Part shown: positions 1 through 11,700 of the stretch, in pieces | How the letters are laid out: the number at the start of each line of letters is the position of its first letter | Position numbering within the stretch: position 1 is the stretch's first letter | Assembly (NCBI GenBank): GCA_003427395.1 | Contig: BFEA01000423.1 | Coordinates: 761,138 to 796,673 of the forward strand | Length of the DNA: 35,536 bases | Reading direction: 5' to 3' | From: Chara braunii | Taxonomy: Eukaryota; Streptophyta; Charophyceae; Charales; Characeae | Program-made: the position numbers and the translations under genes | The notes under the pieces: generated by a model | The model's database searches: none | The model's input: the letters and a program-made list of their open reading frames with translations, nothing else | Told to the model about the DNA's origin: nothing

Positions 1-13
1 GGGGTTCGCGGTT

Positions 14-104
14 TGCTTGAACGGTCGAACGCCTGCCGAAGGGTCCCGTACGTTCAGGCGTTCGGGTTCGAGCGTTCGGCCTGTCCCGAACGCCGGTAAC
101 CCTT
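14..104. repeat. TTCG-rich interspersed repeat, copy 1
   Basis: This GC-rich block is full of GTTCGG and CGAAC words. It aligns by eye along its whole length with 341-424, for example GGTCGAAC followed by GTTCAGGCG here and GTTCAAGCG there. Many differences are C-to-T or G-to-A, as expected for decay of a methylated repeat. It is followed by an AT dinucleotide run at 107-122. The family is unknown; it could be the edge of a retroelement that continues outside the window. Confidence 0.45.
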
Positions 105-340
105 TATATATATATATATATATTTTGGTTTTTTATTTTTGACTTAACTTTGGTTACGAATTTGAGTCGACCTCCCAAGCAAATGTTGTTTGTATTATTA
201 TTTAACATAACATATATATTTTTCAGATTTTTTTGAAGACTTTGTTTTTTTTTTTAATAATTTTTATGTTCCTGTTCGGAAGGTTTTGGCGTTTGTTCGC
301 GTTCGGTCGTGATATATATATTTGTTTCTTTCCACATTCA

Positions 341-424
341 GTTTGAAAGGTCGAACATGTTTATAGGGGGCTCAAATGTTCAAGCGTTTTGGTTTGGCCG
401 TTCGGTCTCGACCAAACGTCAGAT
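341..424. repeat. TTCG-rich interspersed repeat, copy 2
   Basis: This is the second, more AT-shifted copy of the block at 14-104, in the same orientation and about 325 bp downstream. Shared landmarks are GGTCGAAC, GTTCAAGCG and CCGTTCGGTC. No reading frame was found. Confidence 0.4.
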
Positions 425-1281
425 ATTATGATCATGTATAATATATTTTTCCCATAATTGTTTTTATATACACATACTCGTTGTTTTTAGCACATATACG
501 TACTTCGGAATACATATATGTATGAGGTGCTACCGAATGATAAACATTGTATACATAAACCACTAAAAGGAAATTAATTGCTTGACTATTTTTGTGAGAC
601 GTAGACTCAGTTTACTCGAACATACGTTTTCTTTTTTTTTCCCCTAAAATGTTTGAAAAAGGAAAGAGACACAACAATAGATGCGTTTATACAAAGATGT
701 AATGTAGAAAAATAATACAAGATCTGCAACGAGTCGATGATATTGAATTTGACATAATCGTATTACACTACTTCCGATTTGATATTATATGTGTAATCTA
801 TTTATTTCATTTTGAAAGTTAAGTGATCGACGATACAGTTAACATCGTATTTGTTGCTTAAGTGTGAAAGTATCATTGACCTACAAGAAAAAATTAATTT
901 GTTTTCATCTACAAAAAATAATTTTGATCGTATTTGTTTCTTAAGTGTGAAAGTATCGTATTTGACAAAACTTTAAATTGACGATGATGTTATTAATAAG
1001 TATAAATTAAATTCTTGAACCTCGCTAATATAAAGTAGATGATAATTTATTTTTAAGGTTATAATAACATCATCATTTTAAAAATTTGAATAATATTAGC
1101 AAGGTTTGAATTATATTTTTATTCCGTGAATAACTTTGAGATTCAATTCAATTTATTTTTTTTTTTTTTACTTTCAATAACGTAATATTATCCCAAAATA
1201 TTATTTCGAATTACCTCATTTTTCATGACACACCACTATTTTAAATGTATTAAATGATAATATATTAGTTCTCATGCAACT
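425..1281. other. AT-rich non-coding stretch
   Basis: I see no gene here. A 31-bp word (ATCGTATTTG then TTAAGTGTGAAAGTATC) occurs twice, at 844-874 and 927-957. Complementary words lie at 982-994 with 1063-1075 and at 1020-1032 with 1090-1103. The pairs cross rather than nest, so they do not make a simple hairpin. Confidence 0.4.
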
Positions 1282-1794
1282 AAGTTGGTATTACGCAGAA
1301 CATTTCAAGGCAAAATCATGGCATGCTTACACACATTACATGACATGCTTACAAAGGAACACAAGTGTAAGAAGAATGATTGATAAAAATAGCACATTAA
1401 GCACATTGTCGTTCCGTCCACAACACCCTGTGGTCTGCCATGTGCGTTCAAGAAACCCCGCAAACATACAGAGAGGATTATTACTACTCAACCATTCTAG
1501 ATATATCAGTCAAGTAGACTCTCATAGGAACTTACTGAGACCAACCTACTCGGAGCCAAACTCAAAATCAAAAACACACAATTGAGTCCCGAGTTGAAGA
1601 AGACCAAACAAATGAAAAAATAACGTCTCTGGGCTTAAGGATACTACACATGGAACAGACCACTCCTACACGCGGTAGGCCATAGACAAACAAAAAAACT
1701 GAAAACAACACTACTACATGTCGAAACACACACATTGCAAAAAACCTGTCACTCATAAAAACACCTTGTCACCCTCTCGATAAAAAAACTAAAC
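1282..1794 (-). repeat. PLE-1 pseudo-LTR, 3' copy
   Basis: This stretch aligns end to end with 5943-6458 in the same orientation. Shared anchors include AAGTGTAAGAAGAATG, TATTACTACTCAACCATTCTA, GGAACAGACCACTCCTACA and a final AAAAACTAAAC, after which similarity stops. It lies just downstream of the decayed reverse transcriptase on the minus strand. A TATATCTAGA-type motif inside could be a promoter element, but that is a guess. I searched for a hammerhead ribozyme core, which some PLE repeats carry, and found none that was complete. Confidence 0.7.
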
Positions 1795-1803
1795 CTTATT
1801 GCG

Positions 1804-4800
1804 CTAAAATAAACAAGAAACAAGTTCATTGTAAGGGCTCATCCCGACCATGTTTCTCAACACATGATTGAAAATTTTATTTGAAAGCAACTTCAAGCGC
1901 AGTTCCTTCGTCAGAGTTATTACTCCCTTGGCATTTTCGATCACGCAGAGGTATTTTTGTCGATCCTATGAAGATGACTTGCTACTAAGATATTTTTTTG
2001 TGCTTTGCTCCCCCACGGGTTAAAAGTCTGGCCATTCAGGAATTCTATTTTATCGGACTTCCAAATAGTCGACTCATTTTTTGGCAACTGCACACTTTCC
2101 ACAAAAGGAACCACACTGTGTATCCTTACTTCACAACCTAGGAAGCCCATGGATTCGCCCCGGAATCAATCCGCTTCGATGCTAGATTTCTCAGGTAGCA
2201 TGACTCAAAATCACGAAAAACCTTGTGCGCAACATCACAGCCTCCTCTATTACCAACAATCAAGTCGGTGTTATCAATCAATCATATATCAAATACATTC
2301 GTCAGTGTTATGCCCAAAGTATTGAAAAAATCAAATTCAGCCTTGGTGTTTATCATACATGCCAAGGGTGGGTTGATAATTTTACCCATCGGTATGCCCA
2401 CCTCCTGTTTGAGTAGTATAGTAGGTAGAGCAAAAAAGGTGTGAGACAGTTCAAACTTGACAAATTGCCGAATGTCTTCAAATTTCAACCTTCTTCAATT
2501 ATCACAGGCAGTACCTAACCCAAAGGAAGCATCACGGCCCCGTGTGTTGACTCTAACAAAACTCCTCTTCTTAATCCAACAATCATTCCATAGCTCTAAT
2601 AATGTCAGTGTTTGGAAGCAAGCTAAACATATCTTTCATATCATAGGATCGAGATTTCACTTCAACAACCTCAATCCTATACATCTACCTGTTACACATT
2701 TTCAGAGGTTGCATCAGCAGTGATACAACTTTTAGATTGAAGTGTCAATTTGTTGGGATGCAGTTCAACAAGTAATTCGGCCATTTAACAAATGTTTTAC
2801 TCGCTCTTGATGTAGGTTCGAAATATGAGATCGTTTCGCATACTTACCAATACCTCTTCGACATCGCTCGGGATAATTGAATGTTCGTCATTCTTGATGA
2901 ATAATCCCATCTGAGTCATTCCCTTATAATATAGTCTTGGGCACAACATCATGGCAACGCATGGATTCCAGTCTTTTAAACTTCTTCTTCCCTACAAGCA
3001 CGTTATCCTGACGCATTTTATTGTCATGAACAAACAATCCCCCTTGCACACATGATCCCAATTCATCAAAGGAACAACTAATTCGTAGGTCTTTACCGTT
3101 AGGTCATGCTTAGAAAGCTGACTCAATCTCACACTTCAGGGTGCTAATACGGTCGACACTTGAAGGTTAATAATATTTCTAACATTCGAGAGAAATTCGG
3201 GTATGCCTTTCATCTCATGCAATCGAAACTGCATGTGACCTCTTACCCAAGGGTAAAGTAGACCTGGGCAACAGCAGACTAACGCATTAGCGCGAACAAA
3301 ACCCTGTTGATTGTGCAAAAGAACCGAAATACTTGAATTTTGTTTCCAAATAATCCGAATTGTATGTCATGCACGTAACGTAACACAAGGTGGAAGACAT
3401 AGTACGCTCAAATTATCATTAACCAATTTGCGAACCTCAAAGAGTCTCACTCGATTATCGTACAACAAACGAACGACGATTCGTGCGAAAAAATTAAAGT
3501 CAAAACAGTCACACACACATCTAATTATCAACCGTCTTAGGTAAGTTCTGGTTCCTTTCTTGTCAAATTATTTTATGAAGGTGAACAGATGGGATATCGA
3601 ATGTAGGTCTCATTTCAAGAGACTCAAATCTCTTCGGATTCCTTAACAGTGAAATCAAGAGGGGTTTATAAGTTTCAGCACGTGACTTCATCTTCATAAA
3701 TACATACTTGGACCACACACCTTTGCTCATATTCAACTCGAAAGTCATTAAGGTGACTCAACACACTGTTAACTCATACAGAGGACGTTCGAAAGGCTTT
3801 GTGTAACTTCCTCTATCGGCTGAACCAAAGATTATCAGAATCCTCAATAACACAGAATTCTCTATTCCCTTTATCATAATGTTGGCGTAGATTTTCAAAC
3901 ATCTATACTGTCGGTTCTTCCACACTAGCAACCTTTACCTAAAAAGCACAAACAACGGGCAACTCTCTATTATGTACTCTCACATCAACTCGTCCCCGTT
4001 CCTTTGTCTCTTTATGGTTGTTCTTCTTCTTTGAGATCACAACACGTTCGACCGTGTTCAGGTATGGAGACCATCGCCTAATGAAAAACGACGTAATGGC
4101 AGGTAAGTCGTTCACTGTACCGGAATCGACCGGTATAAGTAAGTACGATTTTATCCCGAACCTCATCCACCATCTATGTATATGAGATAATTTCTCACTT
4201 ATTTTTCAAACAAAACATGTTTTTTCCGTCTCGTATCAGACTCTTTCAAGGTTTGTCCCACGTATTGCGATTTACACAACACAATAAGTGATTACATAAA
4301 CGGAACACCGATTAGTCGGAAAGTCGATACTATAACCTCTAAACATACTCAACTAGGAATGAACACACTTCCCAAAGTATCGAATTTGCGCACGCAAGGC
4401 CAGGTAAACAACCAACGGTCGGAAAACCAAATCAACAACATGATCGGTGCAACCAAAAACTCACCGATAGCCGACTATCACATCACTGATTGTTCCCCAA
4501 AACTCAATTGATCTCTCATTTCAGGTAGTCTGATCATCATCCGAATTCTCTTCATTTGACTTACCATTCTCATCCCACACCTCTTCCTCACCAACTTCAT
4601 GCTTCCCTTCATTGAACTTGACCCGTGCTCTTGCGTCCGCAATATAAAAAATCGTATGAGTTTTAGTCACGAATCCAATCTCTTTTTGGCAGCAAAAAAC
4701 AATAACTTATCGCAATTCAAGTGCACAAGTTCTCGTTTAGTTTTGTCGAGGTCGATCATTTTCTCCATCACCATATCACGAGTTGATGGTTTGAGCGTTG

Positions 4801-5580
4801 TATGTGCTTTGTTAGCTAAAGCACGTATTCCTTTCTTAGTGATGCGTGTGCGGATTTGCAGCAAACGTTCGGAGAAGCGAAAAGGCCGGACCATTTTGCG
4901 CTTATTCTCACGCTTTGTCGGAGTCATCATGGGTGCGTTGTTGCCACAACAGTCTCGTTTCCTCGTTTCCACGTTTTGTTTATCTCTAGGCACTCAGTTC
5001 CTTCAATAATCACTTCGACTCCGTTGTTTGCCGCTCCTGATCAAGAAGTCGATGAAATATCTTCAACTAACTTTGTTTTACCCTTCTTAACTTTACGGAC
5101 AACTCTTCTGATATCATTTTGGATATCGTCATGAATACTGTCGAGATGGAGCGACAATTGCATTTCAACTGCCTTAACCATTTCCAACTGCTCTTCTTCC
5201 TGCTTCCTTAATTTCTCAACTTTCTTCGTCACTTTCGTTGCTTCACGTTTACGCTCCTATTCAAGCCCCCTTATTTCTTCACGCTCGCATCGTTTCTTCT
5301 TTTTTTCATGACGTCGTGCCATCTCCAAATCAACGAATTCTTGCAAGGTGGCTACGCTCTGGCCCAACTCGTCAAATCTTGACGAGGTCCTCAAGTCAAT
5401 TGATGGTGAGCGTTGGATGGTTGTCACATTCGGTCTTCGAGGTGATCTTGAACGTCCACGACAATCGAACTCCGGAGGGCAAACATCCATGTCAGACTCG
5501 GCTTGCCTCCTTGACGTAGGATCAACCCAAAACGTTTAGCAATCACTCTGGTAATGTCCAGGCACTTCGCACTCAAAACA
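1804..5580 (-). pseudogene. PLE-1 polyprotein: zinc knuckle, coiled coil, SAP-like, GIY-YIG, reverse transcriptase
   Basis: This coding region on the minus strand is broken by stops and frameshifts. In order: a CCHC zinc knuckle, C-x2-C-x4-H-x4-C, at 5580-5539; an Arg/Ser segment and charged coiled coil at 5490-5041 split by TAG at 5259-5257; a SAP-like segment ending in ADARARV near 4700-4600; GIY-YIG remnants (YVGQT, SYLLIPV, WSPYLN) at about 4320-4030; a CCC...H segment at 3280-3180; motif A DMKDMF at 2642-2625; GIPMG near 2400; and a catalytic box decayed to LIDN near 2275. The C-terminus aligns with PLE-2 down to a stop at 1804. At LDW in PLE-2 the Trp codon is TGA here. The knuckle frame is open upstream to about 5815, but no start is evident. 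The element cannot encode a working protein. Confidence 0.72.
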
Positions 5581-5942
5581 TATCGGAGACGGTCGTCTTG
5601 ATGGTTAATTTCCCCCCGTTTCTTGGTGATACTCCTGATGTTCATGATCTGCATCGGATGGTTTATCCCGATTCGACTCACCCCGTGCACACCACCCACC
5701 ATCGTATTATCAATCTCGTCGGTCGTTCCTATCGTGCCCACGGTCACCCTGCTCATGTTGCAACAACACAAAAACGGCCAGTGTATCAGGTCGGGGTTGT
5801 GTCAAAGTTCAATCCTCGAAAAGTGATGTCATCACTTTCAAGATGATAGCGAAATCAACAAAATCTCAAAAGGTACCTTGGTACGAGAAATGTGTTCACT
5901 CACTCCCATAAAGTTAACCCGGGCAGGTTTACGCACGCCAAA

Positions 5943-6458
5943 CAAGTATTATGCAAACATTAAAAGGCAAGATCATGACATGCTTACACACGTCACATAA
6001 CATGAGTACACACGGATACAAGTGTAAGAAGAATGGTTGATAAAAATAGTACATTAAGCACATCGTCAGTAAGTCCATAACACCTCGTGATCCACCATGC
6101 GCATCCGAAAAACCGGGCAGGCGCTATTGCGCACAGAGAGGAGTATTACTACTCAACCATTCTATATATACCGATCAACCAGACTCTCATCGAAACTTAT
6201 TGGGACCAACCTACTCGAAGCCAAACTCAAATCAAAATTACACAATTGGGTCTCGGGCTCAAGGACACCAAACGAATGAAACAATAACGTTCTTGAGCCC
6301 AAGGGAACGACACCTGGAACAGACCACTCCTACAAGAGGTAGGTCACAGACAAACCAAGAAATCGAAAACAACACTACTACATCTCGGAACACTTACATA
6401 GAGAAAACCTTATAACTCATCAAAACACCCTGTCACCCCCTTAATTAAAAAACTAAAC
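5943..6458 (-). repeat. PLE-1 pseudo-LTR, 5' copy
   Basis: This is the direct-repeat partner of 1282-1794, offset by about 4.66 kb. It lies upstream of the PLE-1 polyprotein on the minus strand and would hold the promoter of the element. Similarity ends at AACTAAAC, at 6458. Confidence 0.7.
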
Positions 6459-7618
6459 AGACAAACAAAGTTGATTTTTATGTACATTCTTTACTTTTGG
6501 ATTATGTTTTTATTGTTTTTATTATCTTTGTATATTTTTTAATACATTGTTCTCAATTTGTTTTCATTTTGTATAAGTATGAGACAATTCTAAGAAAATA
6601 TGTTATTTTGCAAGATTATTATGTATGTTTTTGAACGTTTGGGGTCGAAAGTCAAACTCATTTATAATTTTATACGTTCACTGTAACTTATTGTAATATT
6701 TTTATCACAATTGTCAGCTCATAAAATGTCTCCTAGTATAAAAATGCGAGCTTAATATATGATGACGCGAGTTCTGCAGCGCTTTATAAAGAAGATGGGA
6801 TTAAATTCTTGATAAAAATATATAAAGTTTCGATAAATTCAAAAACAAAATTATATATTATTTACAAATATTATATTCAAATGTAAAAAATATTATATAA
6901 AGTGGCAGACAACAAAATGCGATTGTTAATATATCCATTAATGAAACAGACAAACTAAAATATAATATTTATAGTATACTTTTATACAATAAATGACATA
7001 CGATAGAACACGATTGTAAATATAAACACTAATAAAAAATATATATATTTTTTTTTCGTATTTATGTTACACCAATAATAATAATGAGTTAGTCTATAAG
7101 AATATATAAACAATATGAAAGTTTAATACTAAAGTAAGTATGTTCAAATGTCATTTTTTATTACAAAATTAACTTAAACCAATTGCAAACTCAGTCTAAA
7201 CGTATGAGGTAGGTACAAAATAAACCCAATTTTAATATAGATACTTTATTTTGTCACTGTTTAAATTTCATTATATAGACTTTGACTCGAGTTTATAATT
7301 AACTCATTTTAATATATATAAATTTTATTTACACTGCGAATTCGATGTGAACAAATCGCAATTACAATTGAAGAATACAAAATTAATTTGAGTGATTTGT
7401 GAACTTAGTATAAATACATAAGCATAATGTAAGCACACAATGTAAGCATAAGTGGTGAGTTGGATAATTAAACATCGTCGTTTATTTATTTCATTTAAAA
7501 TCTTAACTTCAGTATGCTTATTCATAGTCAATAGGTTCATTGTGTAACTGTGTTACTATATTTGGATTTTGTTTTTAAATGATTTATACTGAAATATTGA
7601 CAAAATTAAGTTATGATC
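6459..7618. other. AT-rich intergenic DNA, no gene seen
   Basis: This stretch is very AT-rich. Short open frames occur, such as 7325-7540 on the minus strand, but none has recognisable protein features. I see no clear repeat partner elsewhere in the window. Confidence 0.4.
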
Positions 7619-7967
7619 TAGGTTGTTTTTCCAGGCGCTCGGACACCCAACTTGTGCCCGGATACATGCCCGGGCAGGGTTTCGGGCAACCCCAACGCGA
7701 AAAAAAAAAAAAAAAAAACGAAAGTAAAAAAAATCCCGGAAAAACTATGTTGCGTAGAATTGCAACACAAACAACTTTTGGTTGAGGCTCACTTCATAAT
7801 TCCTCGCTGAATCAGAGATAAAAAAAACTAATAACAAAATCACACTAAAGGATCCTCCTTTGACCCCTCTTAGCCCCTTTAAAAGTAATGTAAACCCACA
7901 TGTCCCCCCTTGACAGCTAACTCTCAAAAAATAAAATAAACTCGGATTTGGGTTTCTCTCAGAAAAC

Positions 7968-8020
<53 letters not shown>

Positions 8021-8062
8021 GTTCGAGTACCTCGCGTTAGACCCCCCGGGTGCCCAGCCGGA
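7619..8062 (-). repeat. Degenerate or composite copy of the CTAGGCTACC short-element family
   Basis: The core at 7745-7800 (ACAACTTTTGGTTGAGGCTCAC) matches the core of the other family members in reverse orientation. A GC-rich block with GCCCGGGCAGGG lies at 7633-7705, and another, with CCCCCCGGGTGCCC, at 8040-8062. Between them is a 48-base A run at 7970-8017. The boundaries are uncertain, and the block may be two copies inserted into each other. Confidence 0.4.
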
Positions 8063-8175
8063 CATGAAAAACTTTCTACAAAATAGTAATGTAGAGCGAA
8101 TTTACTTAGATAATTATTACAAAACTATTTCAATTGCAAAAATGATAAAGAAAAAAAAAACGAATGAAAAAAAAA

Positions 8176-8441
8176 CTGGCTTATCAGCGGGACCATCCGG
8201 GTCACCCTGTTTTGTCGGGCAGCTCGACTGTACAAGCACCAAGGAAGCTCCAAGCGGAAAAAAAATAAAAATAAAAAATTATGTTATGAAGAAAAATAAA
8301 TCGTACAACTTTTATCTCATAGGTACATTCAATTTTTTTACCACGTTTAAAAAAAATAAAAAGAAACTAATTAAAAAATAAGTTTGCATTACATTGTAAT
8401 TTATTTGTCCGGTTGGGCAAGTGGTTCCTGACCATATTGGT
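8176..8441 (-). mobile_element. Short non-autonomous element (hAT-like MITE), copy B
   Basis: The right end reads TTGGTAGCCTAG, the inverse of the family start CTAGGCTACCA. The end motif GGGCAAGTGGT is also shared. The core at 8295-8330 (ACAACTTTTATCTCATAGGTAC) aligns with copies C, E, F and G. The left end (CTGGCTTATCAG) is diverged. No convincing flanking duplication was found because both flanks are A-rich. There is no coding capacity. Confidence 0.55.
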
Positions 8442-8794
8442 AGCCTAGAAAGACAGGCAATAAAAAATAACATCAATACAAGGTTTCGCATACAATGTTA
8501 TAATATAAGATGTGAAACTACAAGTAAACACATAACTATTTTCGATTAAATTTACCTTTGATTATATTAAGGAACTTCAAAGGTTTAGTTTAATCGATTT
8601 TCATAACTATATTTTTATAACATAACAAAGTTCAAATCACTTTTTAACACATTGATATATTATTATTAGGTCTTTGAGACTTATTTTATTTTGGGTAAAT
8701 AATCGATTGTATTTTATTTACTTATTGAGTTTTCAATTTATTCATTAATATCGAAAAATATGTAAGAATCAACTACTAACATGTTGAAGATTAG
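8442..8794. other. AT-rich spacer between copy B and PLE-2
   Basis: No gene or repeat was recognised. The last in-frame stop upstream of the PLE-2 reading frame is TAG at 8792-8794. Confidence 0.35.
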
Positions 8795-11700
8795 TACAAG
8801 CATCGACAATTTCGAGATAAGTACTACCCTTCGTCCGACGAGGAGATGTCGGAGATTAGTCATCGCACAGGGCGTTTGACGATAGCCGACAAGCGAATGC
8901 GGACGACTACCACCGAGGAGGAGGAGTCCCAATCAAGCCCAGTGAATACGCCTTTGAAGGATAACCGTGTACTTCTACGTGAGAAGAATGATCCCACGAT
9001 GAAAGGAGTTGTGGCGGTCCCGGGACCCGGAGCAAGAGAGAGGTTCGTTGACGATACGATCAGATTCTTGGAGGAGTTGGATTATCGTGAGATCCAGAAA
9101 ATGAGTAAGAGCGCTGGTGTGTCATATGTTCGGAAAGGGAAGGCGATAGCGGCCCTGGCCGAGCATCGGGCACGTGTTGCCTCTGGGCATGGAAAGGAGG
9201 TAGTCGGCCTGCCTACGTATGCACATGCCAAGGTGAAGGAAGAACCGATTTCAACATCTATCTCGGAAGATAGTGATTCTGAGTATGAGGGGACCTCGGA
9301 CGAGTCGGAGAAAAAAAACTTGGACTGACGAGACTACAGTAATGAGAAACTATGGGAATGCTCAAGAACGTTGTCGAATTTGCGTCGCGCGCACTTGCCC
9401 GTACAAGCAAATGGGGAAAGTTTTTTTCGCTGCGTAATTGTGGCCTTAACTTCTCGTGGATATATCCCTTGGTTGACCAAGTTTGCAAACGATTGGGGAA
9501 ATCTTTTGGAAGGTAATCCCGATGTCTTCGACCGACCTACCAGTTGCGTATATGTGGGCGTTTCGCCATGGTGTAAAGCTACCTACGTAGGTAAGACGGA
9601 GAGGTCCTTAGACACTCGGTGGGTCGAGCACAAACAGAAGTCCCGTCGCAGTGAAGTGCATGCCTCTCACTTTCATCGATGGATGGAATGCGTCGGTATA
9701 CATAGTTATGTACTTATTCCTGTGCATTTCGATTGCGCCAATGCATTGATTAGCCTTGAAAATTGGTACATTCGTACTTGGTCACCATGTTTGAATAGCA
9801 GAGGCTACAAATGTAGAAAGCGTAAGGGGAAGAAACAGAGACGAAAAGGGAGGAGAGGCAAGAAGGAGCGGAAAGGGAAGCAAAAAGGGGGAGTCAGGAG
9901 TAATCATGCTCGTAAGAATGGAGATGTGATTCGGGTTAGGTGAAGGAATTCGGCAGTTTCCACGGCGAAATTACTGCAAGTTTTGAGTGACGCAGAGAAG
10001 GAAGGAGTACGAAGTTTCGTTTTGAAGTCAGAAGGATGAGGGATATGGTGCGATAAATGAAAAACCGTGCGTAGCGTTTTTGGGAACTCTGAGGTGGAAG
10101 TCAGTGGTCGGAAGCTTCGTTTCAAAGACTGTAAGCGATATGTCGAGGATGGTGGAGACATTAACTTTGTGTATTTGAGGAGAAGAAAACGGAAATCGAA
10201 GCGACTTCGTGCCTTTCTGACATCTATCTTACGACTTCCCAAGAAATGAGATACTCTGTTTCTTCGTGACTTGTGTTTTCTCTTTGACTTGTTATCGACT
10301 GCCTATGAATTTAGTAGGAAGGCCACTAGGGATTTCTTAAAGAGAATTTTGTTTGCGGCTATTAAACGAGGATATAGCTTCAATTTGTACGTTAATTTGG
10401 TTGTTAAAGTAAGGTATGATGATCGTAGCAGTTTAGCTGGGATGAGGTGTTTGTGTGACAAGAAGATCAATGACTTAGAATTTCCACCTTTTGTGAGAGA
10501 CACTTTTAAGAAAAAGGTTAGGGTAGTATGGGTAAAAAAACCGTCTATCGCTGACGTACTATGCAATCATCGTAAGACCGCCGTCAAGGACGTGCAGGCC
10601 TGCACTTGCATGGGTTACAACTTGCCTCGTATTGACGGGCATGTGAAGTGTCAATTGAGCGAGATTTCGGGAATCCCTCGTTCCATTCTGAACTCAAACA
10701 ATATACCTCGAGCTGAGAAGAGACGCAGGGCGGTATCGCTGGCTACTGAGCTGGCAGACGGGTTTGCTAACTGGAAACCTGGTCCGTTGATTTCTGTGAA
10801 TTTTACGAAGGATAGCGTGTATGAATGCCTTAATCAGTCGGTAAGGATACATGGGGAAGTATCGTTGGAAGATGTGTGGGCTTTGAAACGGAATTTTCCG
10901 GATTTGGTTTTCACCCTGGTCGATCGTGACCTTGGGGAACTTGTGCTCATGTGTCCGAAAATGTACTTGAAAGCAGTCAACGACCTGTTTGTGATAAATT
11001 AGGGTTATGTAGCCATACAGAACGATGAGGGTAGTGTTTGGAAAGAAGCGAGGCAAAATTTTAAGAATAAAGGTCTACAGAAGATGAGAATTTGGAAGAC
11101 GAAAGGGAATGCGGGATGTGCGTATGTCCTTCCGAAGCAGAAAGACCTGTCCCGTTTCCGCCTAATATGCCCTACTTATCGTGAACCCACTAATCACATC
11201 TGAAGAAAGGTAGCGAAAGCGTTGAACCACCTTCTGTACCGATTACCTGAGAAAGTGCATTTCAACCTCAACGCAGTTAGCAGACTGGGAGGTCGTTTGG
11301 ACAAAGCCAATGTATGCATGAAGAAATCATATCAGGATGCTAGAGTGATGGCCGCATCATATGATATTAAAGATATATTTAGTAGACTCTCTCATAAGGA
11401 GATACATGTAGCTTTGGATTGGTTGCTTGATTGTTTTTGTGATGTGAAGAAAATTAGAGTGAATCATAGGGGAAAGGGGGCCACTTTTGGGAACAGGCTG
11501 TATGACAATTGGTGGAAGGTTACCAGGCTGCAGATTTAGAGTTTTGTGGACTTCGAACTTTCGCACACATACACTAAAGCTTCTAACGTTTTGGTAAGGC
11601 AGGTTTTTGGTATTCCCATGGGAAAAAGTACTAGTCCGCCACTTGCATGCATCCTGTGCGTGCATGCAGAGTGGCGGTTTCTGAATTCATTGGGAACCGA

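Larger units (their letters stand above)
1282..6458 (-). mobile_element. PLE-1: decayed Penelope-like retroelement with flanking direct repeats
   Basis: This is a reverse-oriented retroelement of about 4.66 kb per unit, with direct repeats at 1282-1794 and 5943-6458. Long direct repeats of this kind (pseudo-LTRs, from head-to-tail arrangement) are known for Penelope-like elements. Between them lies a decayed polyprotein on the minus strand, homologous piece by piece to PLE-2 at 8.8-12.2 kb. It encodes a zinc knuckle, a coiled coil, a SAP-like segment, a GIY-YIG nuclease, a CxC motif and a reverse transcriptase. The two direct repeats differ clearly by eye (very roughly a fifth of positions), so the insertion is old. 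I could not place target-site duplications. Confidence 0.75.

Noticed and set aside
5990-6100. Possible hammerhead ribozyme core (CTGACGA on the minus strand) in the PLE-1 repeat
   Set aside because: The matching GAAA half of the core is missing, and the other repeat copy does not preserve CTGACGA.
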